Shown piece by piece: positions 16,328 to 26,023 of a stretch of 64,000 nt of DNA. Below the pieces are notes generated by a model. That model saw nothing but the letters and a program-made list of their open reading frames with translations, was not told where the DNA came from and ran no database searches. Each line of letters begins with the position of its first letter. Within the stretch, counting starts at the first letter, position 1. The DNA lies in the NCBI GenBank assembly GCA_964512095.1, contig CAZEIH010000011.1:13127-77126 (forward strand), in the 5' to 3' direction. A program made the translations under genes and the position numbers. The stretch comes from DTU013 sp964512095. GTDB taxonomy: Bacteria > Bacillota > Clostridia > Acetivibrionales > DTU013.

Positions 16328-16992
16328 TTTATTATGTTGAGGATGATAACAACATACGCGACCTTGTGGTGTACACGCTTAACAGCTCAGGCTTCGAAGC
16401 TCAAGGGCTTAGAAACGCTGATGAATTTTATGAGGTGTGCAAAAACACTACGCCTGCCCTTGTGCTACTGGATATAATGCTTCCAGGCGATGACGGATTG
16501 GCCATATTAAAAAAGCTTAAGTCCGATAAAAGGACAGCGGCAATACCAGTTATAATGGTAACTGCAAGGGGCACAGAATACGACAAGGTTGTTGGTCTTG
16601 ATATGGGTGCGGACGATTATATCGCAAAACCCTTCGGAATGATGGAGCTAGTGGCACGAGTAAGGGCAAGGCTTCGACAGACTAACTTAAAGCCTTCGTC
16701 GGAGATATTGAAGGTTGACGAACTTGTTGTGGATAGGCAGAAGCATACTGTTACGGCCAATGGTGTAAACGTGTTACTTACGCTTAAGGAATTTGAATTG
16801 CTATGCTTGCTGATGGAAAACATAGGCACCGCGTTTACACGAGAACATATATTGGACTCTGTATGGGATTATAGCTATGAGGGCAGCACAAGGACAGTTG
16901 ATGTTCATGTGACAACGCTGCGCCAGAAGCTTGGAGACCACGGCAACCTGATTGAAACAGTGAGAGGTATAGGATACCGTTTTGGAGGTTAA
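16324..16992 (+). CDS. phoP: Phosphate response regulator, PhoB/PhoP type
   Basis: A 222-residue OmpR-family regulator. The receiver domain has the acidic pair (EDD at residues 6-8), phospho-acceptor in LVLLDIMLPG, MVTARG, and Lys in YIAKPFG. The winged-helix output domain ends RTVDVHVTTLRQKLG, IETVRGIGYRF. The start is a TTG at 16324 overlapping the phoU stop; no better ATG exists. It should activate pst genes, and the tandem 7-4-7 elements upstream of pstS are candidate targets. Confidence 0.93.
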   Translation: MIYYVEDDNNIRDLVVYTLNSSGFEAQGLRNADEFYEVCKNTTPALVLLDIMLPGDDGLAILKKLKSDKRTAAIPVIMVTARGTEYDKVVGLDMGADDYIAKPFGMMELVARVRARLRQTNLKPSSEILKVDELVVDRQKHTVTANGVNVLLTLKEFELLCLLMENIGTAFTREHILDSVWDYSYEGSTRTVDVHVTTLRQKLGDHGNLIETVRGIGYRFGG

Positions 16993-16995
16993 ATA

Positions 16996-18666
16996 ATGAC
17001 GAATCGTATCTTCAAAAGCATATTTTTAACTTCCTTGTCTGCGGTGGTGATTGTTTCGGCTTTTGTTTTACTAATACTCTACAGAATCAATGAAATGGAT
17101 GCCATAAACAAACTGGAAACCGAAGCGGCTTATATTTCGCACATTTTTATGCAAAATAAAGATGAGCCTGGGTTTTTTAAGGAAGTTACCACGACGAACA
17201 GGGTTACATTTATAGCAAAAGACGGTACGGTTATATACGACAACACAATGGATGCAGCAATCATGGAGAACCATGCCAACCGACCAGAGGTCGTAGCTGC
17301 GCTGAAAACCGGAAAAGGAGAAAGCTACCGTTATTCTGATACACTATATCAAAAAACTATATATTATGCATTAAAAACAGATGAGGGTAACGTGCTTCGG
17401 ATTGCTAAAACTCAAAGCAGCGTGCTGGGAATTTTGTGGGAAGTGCTACCTGCATTGATTACAATTGTGTTGGCAATTGCATTGCTTTCGTTTTTTATTG
17501 CCCGGTATATGTCAAGGCATATTACGGCTCCTATAAATGCCCTTAATCTGGATTCTCCCTTTGAAAACGATATATACGACGAGCTGAGCCCTTTGCTGCT
17601 GCGTATTGAACGTCAGAACAAGGAAATACAAAGCAAGATACTTGAGATAACAGAAAAGCAGCGAGAGTTTACCGCGGTTACAGAGAATATGCAAGAAGGC
17701 CTGATTCTGCTTTCTGATAAAGGCGTAATACTATCTATAAATGCAAGCGCTGCTACTATCTTTGATACGGATATTGAGGGGAGTATCGGCAGACATATAT
17801 TATCTATTAATCGATCGGTTTCTATGAAGAATGTTTTTGAGGGAGCAATTAACGGCGAGAACACTCAGATGCTTTTAACTATCAACAACAGGCATTTCCA
17901 GCTACTGGGCAATCCTGTGCTAACTAAGGAGGAAACCCTTGGCGCGGTGATAATGACACTTGATGTTACAGATAAACAAAATGCAGAACACAGCCGCAGA
18001 GAGTTTACTGCAAATGTGTCCCACGAATTAAAGACTCCTCTTACTTCTATATTGGGTTTTGCGGAAATTATGAAGGACGGAATTACAAAGCCGGAGGATA
18101 TGCAGGACTTTGCAGGAAGAATATATAGCGAGGCAAACAGACTATTAACGTTAATAGATGACATACTGGAGCTCTCTCAGCTGGATGAGAATGTGGATTT
18201 GCCAAATAAAGAGCGCATAGATCTTTTTGAATTGGCTACTGATGCACTGAACAGGCTCAAACCAATGGCAGACAAAATAGGGATCACTCTATCTGCAAAA
18301 GGTGAACATATCGAAATTGTTGGTTACACAAAGATATTGGATGAAATGCTGTACAACCTGTGCGATAATGCCATTAAATATAATGTTGCCGGAGGCATTG
18401 TAGAGGTTAGCATATTGCGAAGGGGCGGTAAGCCTGTTATAACTGTGCGGGACTCCGGAATTGGCATTCCTGCGGAACACCATCCTTATGTATTTGAACG
18501 GTTCTATCGAGCAGATAAAAGTAGATCAAAGGATATAGGCGGAACAGGGCTTGGACTTGCCATCGTAAAGCATGGTGCTATGATGCACGATGTAATTATT
18601 AGTATGAAAAGTAAAGAGAATAAAGGCACAACCTTTGTGCTTACCTTCCCACAAAAACACCACTGA
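16996..18666 (+). CDS. phoR: Phosphate sensor histidine kinase
   Basis: A 556-residue membrane kinase: helix 1 (residues about 8-28), extracytoplasmic sensor domain, helix 2 (about 145-168), HAMP-like linker, PAS domain (about 235-330), HisKA with VSHELKTPLTS, and HATPase with NAIKYN, DSGIGIP and GGTGLGLAI. It starts four bases after the regulator gene with GGAGG. It is the usual partner of the adjacent regulator and closes the phosphate operon. Confidence 0.93.
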   Translation: MTNRIFKSIFLTSLSAVVIVSAFVLLILYRINEMDAINKLETEAAYISHIFMQNKDEPGFFKEVTTTNRVTFIAKDGTVIYDNTMDAAIMENHANRPEVVAALKTGKGESYRYSDTLYQKTIYYALKTDEGNVLRIAKTQSSVLGILWEVLPALITIVLAIALLSFFIARYMSRHITAPINALNLDSPFENDIYDELSPLLLRIERQNKEIQSKILEITEKQREFTAVTENMQEGLILLSDKGVILSINASAATIFDTDIEGSIGRHILSINRSVSMKNVFEGAINGENTQMLLTINNRHFQLLGNPVLTKEETLGAVIMTLDVTDKQNAEHSRREFTANVSHELKTPLTSILGFAEIMKDGITKPEDMQDFAGRIYSEANRLLTLIDDILELSQLDENVDLPNKERIDLFELATDALNRLKPMADKIGITLSAKGEHIEIVGYTKILDEMLYNLCDNAIKYNVAGGIVEVSILRRGGKPVITVRDSGIGIPAEHHPYVFERFYRADKSRSKDIGGTGLGLAIVKHGAMMHDVIISMKSKENKGTTFVLTFPQKHH

Positions 18667-18695
18667 ACACAGTACATTTTGGTTCAGTGGTGTTT
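18655..18695 (+). terminator. Terminator of the pst-pho operon
   Basis: A 14-bp stem (AAACACCACTGAAC and complement) with a 13-nt loop, ending in GGTGTTTATTAG. The left arm overlaps the last codons and stop of phoR. Confidence 0.8.
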
Positions 18696-18739
18696 ATTAG
18701 CGTCTTTTAATATTCTTTTTTAGATAAAGTCGAGTCTGA

Positions 18740-19156
18740 TTAATTAGCGTTAGTATTAGCATCATTGTTGGATGGTGCAACCATGGTTCTTCTCAGAATC
18801 ATATAGCCGAGGCCAGCGTAAACAGCAAGTGTAAACAGACCTGACCAATAGAGGCTGGAGTAGCTAAAAAGTTGTTTTAACACTTGGATCAGGTTAATTG
18901 CACCATAACCAAACAAACCGATATATAGAAATTGCTCCTTCATACTTGCATATGTCAATAATAGGCCGATAATAAATGCCCAGTATGCGAGTACACTGAT
19001 GAAAGGTCCTACTGAAACACCAAACACTCTTGTCAATACTAGCAGACCCAGCCCCACAAACATGATAATAATATCAAGGGGCAATAACAGTTTAAAAATT
19101 TTGTTTGTACTGAAAAAATTTCGTAGTTCATTACTGATGTTTACATATGCATTCAT
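18740..19156 (-). CDS. Small four-helix membrane protein, unknown function
   Basis: A 138-residue protein with four predicted membrane helices (about 24-45, 52-70, 75-92 and 102-122) and a hydrophilic Asn-rich tail (SNNDANTNAN). It is convergent with phoR and divergent from the GH94 gene. GGAGG lies 7-8 nt before the ATG (read on the minus strand). I recognise no family. The clean length, helix pattern and ribosome-binding site support a real gene. Confidence 0.7.
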   Translation of the reverse strand: MNAYVNISNELRNFFSTNKIFKLLLPLDIIIMFVGLGLLVLTRVFGVSVGPFISVLAYWAFIIGLLLTYASMKEQFLYIGLFGYGAINLIQVLKQLFSYSSLYWSGLFTLAVYAGLGYMILRRTMVAPSNNDANTNAN

Positions 19157-19304
19157 GATTATGACCTCCGATTATTTATGATTGGCTTAAATACGTTGCA
19201 ATGTATTTGTTAACCATTTATATTATATTGGATAGTTCAACATTTAGCAATTATAATATATAATTACATGAGTGCAAATTTTGTTTTAGGAGGGCATGCC
19301 AGAA

Positions 19305-21659
19305 ATGAAATACGGATATTTTGATGAGGGCGCTAGAGAATACGTTGTTACAAGGCCGGATACCCCCACTCCATGGATCAACTATATTGGTAGCGGAGAG
19401 TACGGAGGAATAGTTTCAAATACTGGCGGAGGGTACAGCTTTCATAAGGATCCTCAAAACAGGAGGATAACCAGGTATCGATACAACAGTATTCCTATGG
19501 ACAGGCCTGGCAGATACGTTTATATCAGGGACGCAGCAACCGGTGAATACTGGAATCCAGGCTTTCAGCCATCTGCAAAAAAGCTGGACAGCTACAGCTG
19601 TAGGCACGGTATGGGATATACGGTGTTGGAGGGCGAATATAAGGGGGTTGCAGCAAGTGTGACCTATTTTGTGCCTGATGACAAGGAATTTGAGATTTGG
19701 CTGTTTAAAGTCCACAATACTTCCAGTGTGCCAAAAAAGCTTCAAATATTTAGTTATGCTGAATTCTGCTTCTGGGATGCCATAATGGATCAGCAGAATG
19801 TGGACTGGGTACAGCAAATAAACCAGTGTCGCCATGATAATGGGATCATCACCTGGTATCCACATTACATAACAAACAATGCTTCATTTTTTGCTACTGG
19901 CGGCGAGGTAGCCAGCTATGATACAAATATGGAGAAGTTTATTGGGAAATATCGATCTGAGGCAAATCCTATCGCTGTGGAGCAGGGAGCATGTTCGAAT
20001 TCTATTTCCGTAAGAACAAACGGAGTAGGAGCCTTCTGCAATGAAATAGAGCTTGGCGGCGGAGAATCCAAGGAACTGGTATTCATATTGGGATATGCTG
20101 AAAATAGGTCAGAGATCCGTAAGGATATAGAAGCATATCTTGACCCTTGTGAGGCAGGACGAGCTCTTGAGCGATTGAACAAATACTGGGAGGGATATAC
20201 AGATAGATTGCGTGTTGATACTCCTGACAGGGACATGAATCTTTTTGTTAACATATGGAACCAGTATCAGTGCAAGACCACATTCAACTGGTCGAGGTTT
20301 GTTTCTCTTTATCAGCTGGGACTGGGAAGGGGCATGGGAATCAGAGATAGTGCCCAGGATACCCTTGGCGTTATGCACACAATACCCGAGCAGGCGAAAG
20401 AATTGATAGTCAAGCTTTTGAAGTGCCAGTATACGGACGGGCGTGCATATCATCTGTTCTTCCCCTTGACTGGAGAAGGTGGCGTAGGAGATGCACCTGT
20501 CAAGAAATTTGACTGGTATTCCGATGACCATCTCTGGCTGATACTTGCTGTGAACGCTTATGTCAAGGAGACCGGTGACTTTGAATTCCTGGATCAGCAG
20601 GTGCTTTTCAATGACAAAAGGACGACGGCAACAGTTTGGGAACATCTGATAAAGGCATTGGAATTCACCGACTGCTGGAAGGGACCGCATAATATTGCCC
20701 TGGCAGGCCGTGCTGACTGGAATGATTCATTGAATCTGGATACCGGCAAGGGTATTGCAGAGAGTGTATTTACATCGATGCTTTTCTGCAGGGCTACTAC
20801 AGAAATGACTGAGCTTGCACGGCATATCGGTAGGAAAGACAATGAGATTACTGTCAATGGTATGCTGGTTCAGATGAAAAATGCAATAAATGAGACCTGC
20901 TGGGATGGCGAATGGTATAAGAGGGCTTTCGATGATGAAAGCAGACCTCTGGGCTCAAAAGATAACGAATTTGGGAAGATATTTATCAACTCCCAGTCAT
21001 GGGCAGTTCTTGGCGGCGTGAGTGATAAGGAACGCACCCGTATGTGTCTTGATTCTGTTAACAAATATCTTAACACCAGGTATGGAATAGTATCTATGTA
21101 CCCCTCATATACCCAGCATGATGATACAAAGGGCGGCATCACAACATATCCTCCGGGTGCAAAGGAGAACGGCGGTATTTTCCTGCATACGAATCCATGG
21201 GTGATGATAGCCGAGATTATGTCGGGAAATGGCGAAAGGGCATTTGAATACTATAAACAGATACTGCCTGCAAGGCGTAATAGTGATGCGGATCTTTTGG
21301 AGGTTGAGCCCTATGTGTACCCGCAGAACATACTGGGAAAAGAGCATCCCCAGTTTGGCATAGGCAGGAATTCATGGCTAAGCGGTACTGCCGCTTGGAA
21401 TATGGTGGCGTCAAGCCAGTATATATTGGGTATCAGGCCGGGCTATGATTGTCTGGTGGTGGATCCCTGTATTCCTTCGAATTGGAATGGCTTTAGAGCT
21501 ACAAGAGTGTTTCGGGGAGCCGAATACAACATCGAGGTTAAAAATCCATCCCATGTCTGCAGCGGTATAAAGAAAATTACGGTCAATGGTGTTGCTGTTG
21601 ATAAGATCCGGGTCCAGCCGGAAGGAAGTAAATCCTTTGTTGTGGTTGAGCTGGGTTGA
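19305..21659 (+). CDS. GH94 disaccharide phosphorylase (cellobiose-phosphorylase-like)
   Basis: A 784-residue glycoside hydrolase family 94 enzyme. It shows the family N-terminal beta-sandwich start KYGYFDEGAREYVVTRP, NTTFNWSR-type motif (TTFNWSRFVSLYQLG, GRGMGIRDSAQD), and the general-acid region GRADWNDSLNLD. GH94 enzymes phosphorolyse cellobiose, cellodextrins or chitobiose intracellularly to sugar-1-phosphate plus sugar. The substrate cannot be fixed by eye; loop GEGGVGDAPVKKFDWYSDD departs from the cellobiose phosphorylases I remember. ATG 19305 is chosen because AGGAGGG sits 10 nt upstream, too near the ATG at 19296. No signal peptide. Confidence 0.88.
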   Translation: MKYGYFDEGAREYVVTRPDTPTPWINYIGSGEYGGIVSNTGGGYSFHKDPQNRRITRYRYNSIPMDRPGRYVYIRDAATGEYWNPGFQPSAKKLDSYSCRHGMGYTVLEGEYKGVAASVTYFVPDDKEFEIWLFKVHNTSSVPKKLQIFSYAEFCFWDAIMDQQNVDWVQQINQCRHDNGIITWYPHYITNNASFFATGGEVASYDTNMEKFIGKYRSEANPIAVEQGACSNSISVRTNGVGAFCNEIELGGGESKELVFILGYAENRSEIRKDIEAYLDPCEAGRALERLNKYWEGYTDRLRVDTPDRDMNLFVNIWNQYQCKTTFNWSRFVSLYQLGLGRGMGIRDSAQDTLGVMHTIPEQAKELIVKLLKCQYTDGRAYHLFFPLTGEGGVGDAPVKKFDWYSDDHLWLILAVNAYVKETGDFEFLDQQVLFNDKRTTATVWEHLIKALEFTDCWKGPHNIALAGRADWNDSLNLDTGKGIAESVFTSMLFCRATTEMTELARHIGRKDNEITVNGMLVQMKNAINETCWDGEWYKRAFDDESRPLGSKDNEFGKIFINSQSWAVLGGVSDKERTRMCLDSVNKYLNTRYGIVSMYPSYTQHDDTKGGITTYPPGAKENGGIFLHTNPWVMIAEIMSGNGERAFEYYKQILPARRNSDADLLEVEPYVYPQNILGKEHPQFGIGRNSWLSGTAAWNMVASSQYILGIRPGYDCLVVDPCIPSNWNGFRATRVFRGAEYNIEVKNPSHVCSGIKKITVNGVAVDKIRVQPEGSKSFVVVELG

Positions 21660-21857
21660 ACAGATATGAAGGGAAAAGTGCAGGTAAGAAAAGACTGAAC
21701 TAAATAAACTGAAAAAAATAGCGAAATAGCTTGATAAGCTAGTATTTGTGTAATATAATGTAAATGTTTGGTTTACTAGCAAATGCCTGTTTGCCAAATC
21801 AAAGTATGTACTGCGTCAGCAGAAATTACTAATCTTTCTAAAGCGAGGGAACCATAA

Positions 21858-22133
21858 ATGTTTGAAGACAAAATGTTAGTATGCAAGGATTGTGGGCAGG
21901 AATTCGTATTTACGGCAGGTGAGCAGGAGTTCTATGCGAGCAGGGGTTTCCAGAATGAACCCGGAAGGTGCAAGGAATGCAGAACAACTAGGAAGTCTCA
22001 GTATGGCAGAGACGGTGGAAGAAGAGAGATGTACGACGCAGTATGCGCACAGTGCGGGAAAGATACCCAGGTTCCTTTCAAGCCACGCTTGGATAAACCG
22101 GTCTATTGCAGTGACTGTTTTTCGAATCGCTGA
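21858..22133 (+). CDS. Small zinc-ribbon protein (two CxxC pairs per ribbon)
   Basis: A 91-residue basic protein with two metal-binding ribbons: CKDCGQEFVFT...CKECR (residues 9-40) and CAQCGKDTQVPF...CSDCF (63-88). The second block is the common CxGxxTxVPFxPxxxxPVYC domain of small clostridial zinc-ribbon proteins. A role in nucleic-acid binding is the usual guess but is not established. GCGAGGGAACC precedes the ATG. Confidence 0.85.
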   Translation: MFEDKMLVCKDCGQEFVFTAGEQEFYASRGFQNEPGRCKECRTTRKSQYGRDGGRREMYDAVCAQCGKDTQVPFKPRLDKPVYCSDCFSNR

Positions 22134-22171
22134 TCCGGCATAAATATTAGAGATCATCACAATTCAAATTA

Positions 22172-22200
22172 AAGCCCTGTGTATAACTTATACAGGGCTA
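22172..22200 (+). terminator. Hairpin after the zinc-ribbon gene
   Basis: AAGCCCTGT and its complement ACAGGGCT, extended by TATAA/TTATA with one bulged G, form a long stem. The T-tract is poor (TAGGTTTG). The stem embeds a DnaA-box sequence on the minus strand (22178-22186). Confidence 0.5.
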
Positions 22201-22392
22201 GGTTTGTATACACCTGTAATGCTGATTGATGGCGGTTCTAAAGACTTTTATGTTCATGTGGCGGAAGTGACATTCAGGGATGAATGAAAAGGTTTTCCAC
22301 AGGGCTAAAGTCTTGAACTTTGGGTTATTCACAGGTTTATCAACATTATCCACAGGTAAATATACACAAAACGCATGTTTTGTGTATATTTA
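22178..22392. promoter_or_regulatory. Cluster of DnaA-box-like sequences
   Basis: Against consensus TTATNCACA: exact TTATACACA on the minus strand at 22178-22186, exact TTATTCACA at 22325-22333 and exact TTATCCACA at 22346-22354. One-mismatch sites are TTTTCCACA (22293-22301), TTATCAACA (22337-22345) and ATATACACA on both strands (22360-22368, 22381-22389). The last two are the arms of a perfect 16-bp inverted repeat (22357-22372 / 22377-22392). AT-rich DNA follows. dnaA and dnaN are not adjacent, so I call a DnaA-binding cluster, not oriC. Confidence 0.6.
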
Positions 22393-22621
22393 TGAGACAC
22401 CACCATTCTGCCGAAAATGACATATTATGGGGGAATATTGAAATATGTATATTCTTTATAAAATATAGCGATAATTTTGGAAGGATTTATACCAGCCATT
22501 GTTGAATACAAATATATGTCTTTTGAATAAGTATTAAGCATGTGGATTCAAATAGCTGGGAGGAGTGTTTCGTGATTCCGGGCACAGCATGTCTATACTA
22601 GTTGGGAAAGGGGCAATGAAT

Positions 22622-23155
22622 ATGATGTTTAAGATTATTGGAAAGAATGTTGATGTAACAGATGCACTAAAAGAAAGAGTAAGCAAGAAGCTAGGTAAGC
22701 TAGAGAAGTTTTTTAATCCCCAGACTGAAGCACAGGTTACAATGAGTGTGCAGAGAAACAGGCATATCCTGGAGGTTACCATACCTCTTGGAGGCATTAC
22801 ATTAAGGGCTGAAGTAGCCGGCGACGATATGTATGCATGTATCGATAAGGCAGAGGATATCCTTGAGAGGCAGATTAGAAAGAATAAAACAAGGCTGGCA
22901 AAGCGGTTGCATTCAGGAGCATTGGAGCAGCCTAATGTATTTAGGGCAGAAACCTTTGTTGAAGAGGAAACTGAATTTAATGTAGTTAGGACAAAGAAGT
23001 TTGCAGTAAAGCCAATGCCGGTAGAGGAGGCTATTCTTCAGATGAATTTGCTGGGGCACGAGTTCTTCATGTTTTCCAATGCGGAGACGAACCAGGTGAA
23101 TGTGGTGTACAAGCGTAAGGACGGCGATTATGGCCTAATAGAGCCGGAATTCTAA
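22622..23155 (+). CDS. hpf: Ribosome hibernation-promoting factor, long form
   Basis: A 177-residue two-domain protein. The N-terminal S30AE domain (MFKIIGKNVDVTDALKERV, KKLGKLEKFF) binds the 30S subunit. The C-terminal domain (VRTKKFAVKPMPVEEAILQMNLLGHEFFMF) is the dimerisation module of long HPF, which makes 100S ribosome dimers in stationary phase. ATG 22622 is chosen because AAAGGGG is 8 nt upstream and family members start at this point. A DnaA-box cluster lies in the upstream region. Confidence 0.94.
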   Translation: MMFKIIGKNVDVTDALKERVSKKLGKLEKFFNPQTEAQVTMSVQRNRHILEVTIPLGGITLRAEVAGDDMYACIDKAEDILERQIRKNKTRLAKRLHSGALEQPNVFRAETFVEEETEFNVVRTKKFAVKPMPVEEAILQMNLLGHEFFMFSNAETNQVNVVYKRKDGDYGLIEPEF

Positions 23156-23195
23156 GACTGGAATTCTAAAAGCCAGATCAATAGTATTGATAACA

Positions 23196-23225
23196 AAAGC
23201 AGTGATGTCTTGACGTCACTGCTTT
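23196..23225 (+). terminator. Terminator of hpf
   Basis: AAAGCAGTGATGTC pairs with GACGTCACTGCTTT around TT, including one G-T pair, and is followed by ATGTTTGG. It is 40 nt past the hpf stop. Confidence 0.7.
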
Positions 23226-23382
23226 ATGTTTGGTGTGTTCAATGTGCTGTGGATTTGGATAAGGCTATCACTTTGGGAGAGGTGAATTTTCATAGTTAGT
23301 ATTGCATTTTTACTTCTAAGTTGATACGTTATTTATCGTAGCAAGTATGAATAGGTCATTGAGTGATAAAGGAGTGTTCATT

Positions 23383-24789
23383 TTGATTTATGATCTGATA
23401 GTAATTGGAGGAGGACCCGCCGGTTATCATGCAGCAGAGCTAGCGGGCAAAGCAGGCTTGAAGGTTTTGCTGGTGGAAAAGAGGAGCCTGGGAGGTGTTT
23501 GCCTCAATGAAGGCTGCATACCATCAAAAGCCCTATTATACAGCGCAAAGCTTTTTAATGGCGCAGTAAATGGAGGAAAATTTGGAATATCGGTAGAAAA
23601 TGCGGTTTTGGATCATGAAGTGGTTATAAATAGAAAAAACAAGGTGGTCAGATCACTTTCTGCCGGTGTTAAAGCAAGGCTGAGAAAATCTAATGTTACG
23701 ATGGTTTCAGGTACTGCTATGATAAGCGGTAAAAGGACTGCGGGAGATGTTTCGGCAGATGTAGCGGCAGAAGCAGAGGTAGTTGATTTTGATATAAAGG
23801 TGGATGAAGATTTATACAGCTGTCGTCGAATGCTTATTGCTACAGGGTCTGTGGCTTCATTGCCCCCTATACCTGGCCTACTAGAGGGAATAGAGGAAGG
23901 CATTGTATTGACTAATAGGGAGCTCCTTGATCTGAAAGAGGTGCCTGAGTCGCTAACCATCATTGGCGGTGGCGTGGTTGGTCTGGAGATGGCTTTGTAC
24001 TTTAGTACCGCTGGTAGCCGAGTGACGGTACTTGAGATGCTGGACCATATCGCTGGGCCAACTGACAGAGAGATTAGTGGCATTTTGATGAAGAACCTCA
24101 CAAAAAGAGGAATTACATTCGAGCTTTCTGCAAAGGTGACTGAAATAAAGGGGAACGAAGTGCTTTATGCATTAGAAGGAAATAACAGAGTTGTTCAGTC
24201 TGATAAAATACTTGTCAGTATTGGCAGAAGACCTGCTATAGAAGGCATCGGACTCGAGAATATCGGTGTTTCTGTACAGGGAGGACGAATCTCCACTGAC
24301 CTTAACTGCAGGACAAATATTGCCGGCGTCTATGCTGCAGGTGATATAAATGGCAAATCTATGCTTGCCCATACGGCATATAGGGAAGCTGATGCATGTA
24401 TAAACCATATACTGGGAAAGAACGACATTATGCGCTATAATGCGATCCCTTCGGTCATATATACCGATCCTGAAGCTGCAGGCGTTGGCGAGACTGAGGA
24501 ATCGGCAATGGAGAAGGGCATTGATTTTGAGGTTCACAAGCTTCCTATGATGTACAGTGGCAGATATGCAGCCGAGAATGAGGGCGGTGACGGTATATGC
24601 AAAATTATCCTGGAAAGACAGTCAAAGAAGCTCATAGGTGTCCATATGATAGGGAGCTATTCGTCTGAAATAATTTACGGCGCTGCAATGATGATAGAAA
24701 ATGGGATGAAGGTGGAGGATGTGAAAGAAGTGGTGTTCCCACATCCTACAGTTTCGGAAATCATAAAGGAGGTTCTGGAGTTCCACTAG
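23383..24789 (+). CDS. lpdA: Dihydrolipoyl dehydrogenase
   Basis: A 468-residue flavoprotein disulfide reductase: FAD motif GGGPAGY (9-15), redox pair Cys40 and Cys45 in GGVCLNEGCIPSK, NAD fold IIGGGVVGLEMA, second FAD motif TNIAGVYAAGDI, and C-terminal active-site HPTVSE. It reoxidises lipoyl groups of 2-oxoacid dehydrogenase or glycine cleavage complexes, none of which is adjacent. Start is the TTG at 23383, with AAAGGAG 9 nt upstream and the family N-terminus beginning there; an ATG 12 codons earlier lacks a ribosome-binding site. Confidence 0.93.
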   Translation: MIYDLIVIGGGPAGYHAAELAGKAGLKVLLVEKRSLGGVCLNEGCIPSKALLYSAKLFNGAVNGGKFGISVENAVLDHEVVINRKNKVVRSLSAGVKARLRKSNVTMVSGTAMISGKRTAGDVSADVAAEAEVVDFDIKVDEDLYSCRRMLIATGSVASLPPIPGLLEGIEEGIVLTNRELLDLKEVPESLTIIGGGVVGLEMALYFSTAGSRVTVLEMLDHIAGPTDREISGILMKNLTKRGITFELSAKVTEIKGNEVLYALEGNNRVVQSDKILVSIGRRPAIEGIGLENIGVSVQGGRISTDLNCRTNIAGVYAAGDINGKSMLAHTAYREADACINHILGKNDIMRYNAIPSVIYTDPEAAGVGETEESAMEKGIDFEVHKLPMMYSGRYAAENEGGDGICKIILERQSKKLIGVHMIGSYSSEIIYGAAMMIENGMKVEDVKEVVFPHPTVSEIIKEVLEFH

Positions 24790-24930
24790 GGCTTGCGGTA
24801 AAGAGAAAACCACACGATATTCACTGACCGAAAATCAATGGACAATTTAGCTGACAGCAAATACTAGCTTCAGACCTTAAACTGTTGAATGTTTGCGGGG
24901 TAATACTTCATACGACGGCTGACTTGGGGT

Positions 24931-25725
24931 TCAATCCATCGTAAATATTGGCTTATGCTTAATATAATGGATTGGTATATCAGCAAATTGACCCCTGAGA
25001 TATTCTGCATAGTATTCCATACCTGGACTCTCGCTTTCTGCATGGCCTAGCACGATTAACCCCTTGTTCTTCTTTTGATACACAGCATCACGTACATATT
25101 CCGGTGCTTCCCATTCGGGACCTTCGCCGTAAATTACCAGATCAGCGTTATTCTTTGATAACACTGGTATAACAGAGTCCCCTGAACCTCTATAGCCCAC
25201 AATTACACCAATACGGCTGCATATTGCTGCCGGATTACCAACATAGCGCAAGTAACTGATGCCTAGTTTTTCTTTGATATGTATGAGGAGCTGCTCCAAG
25301 GACGTTTCGGGAATCTCAACTATTGATGATATATCGCTGTTTTCCACTTCGAACTGCTCCCAGCCAAGGGCCTTTACAAGGCCTGTTATGATGCGGTCCG
25401 GCAGGCATCTATGTATGTAATCATGGAAACGTATTACAGATACACCGCATTCCTCTATCAGCCTACTTTTATTCAGGTAAACCTGATCAGGTTCCAGTGT
25501 ATCCCTTATGCCCCAATGGCTGAAGTAAATCCCCTCGTGGGATATTATTAGATTAATACCCTGATCTTGTGCTTTCTCGATTATTTCCTGTGTTGCCAAA
25601 AATGTTACTCCAATACCTTTTACTACAGCATCCGGGTTCCCAGCTATAATTCCATCGACAGTATTTTCTGTAGGTGATATACTGGCGGTCATTGCATTGT
25701 AGACATCGGATACTTTTATACTCAT
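24931..25725 (-). CDS. NIF3-like dinuclear-metal protein
   Basis: A 264-residue protein of the NIF3/YqfO family. Likely metal ligands are in LIISHEGIYF (in place of HHP), RFHDYIHR and the C-terminal GHAESESPGMEYY. The family is annotated as GTP cyclohydrolase 1 type 2, but cellular roles are uncertain. It has the short form without the inserted PII-like domain. ATG 25725 follows GAGGTGAGG. It is convergent with lpdA. Confidence 0.85.
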   Translation of the reverse strand: MSIKVSDVYNAMTASISPTENTVDGIIAGNPDAVVKGIGVTFLATQEIIEKAQDQGINLIISHEGIYFSHWGIRDTLEPDQVYLNKSRLIEECGVSVIRFHDYIHRCLPDRIITGLVKALGWEQFEVENSDISSIVEIPETSLEQLLIHIKEKLGISYLRYVGNPAAICSRIGVIVGYRGSGDSVIPVLSKNNADLVIYGEGPEWEAPEYVRDAVYQKKNKGLIVLGHAESESPGMEYYAEYLRGQFADIPIHYIKHKPIFTMD

Positions 25726-26023
25726 ATGCCTCACCTCGTGAAAGTAAAGATTAGCTTATATTCAATAATATACTATCCGGAGTTTTTTTACATCAAAGTA
25801 TTGCAACTATTTTGTCTATTACTTCTCATTTTCAAATTGGTGTAGCTGTGATAATACTCGTTTTGGTCAATTTGCTTTCAATATTGAGGCGTTTGAAATA
25901 TAATTAATAAAAATGATGGCAACAATGGGCTATAGGATAATAATGCCATGTGGCAAGTTGATAGTACCTGTGAATTAAAGGGTATAGTTACAACAAGACT
26001 GACGGAAGGTGCACATAATAATT

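Noticed and set aside
19416..20690. Long antisense frames over the GH94 gene
   Set aside because: They lie opposite a complete conserved gene and lack ribosome-binding sites; similar shadows occur over GH3, tkt and pstCA.
22178..22500. Chromosomal origin oriC
   Set aside because: DnaA boxes and AT-rich DNA fit, but dnaA, dnaN and rpmH are not adjacent; a non-origin DnaA cluster is the safer call.
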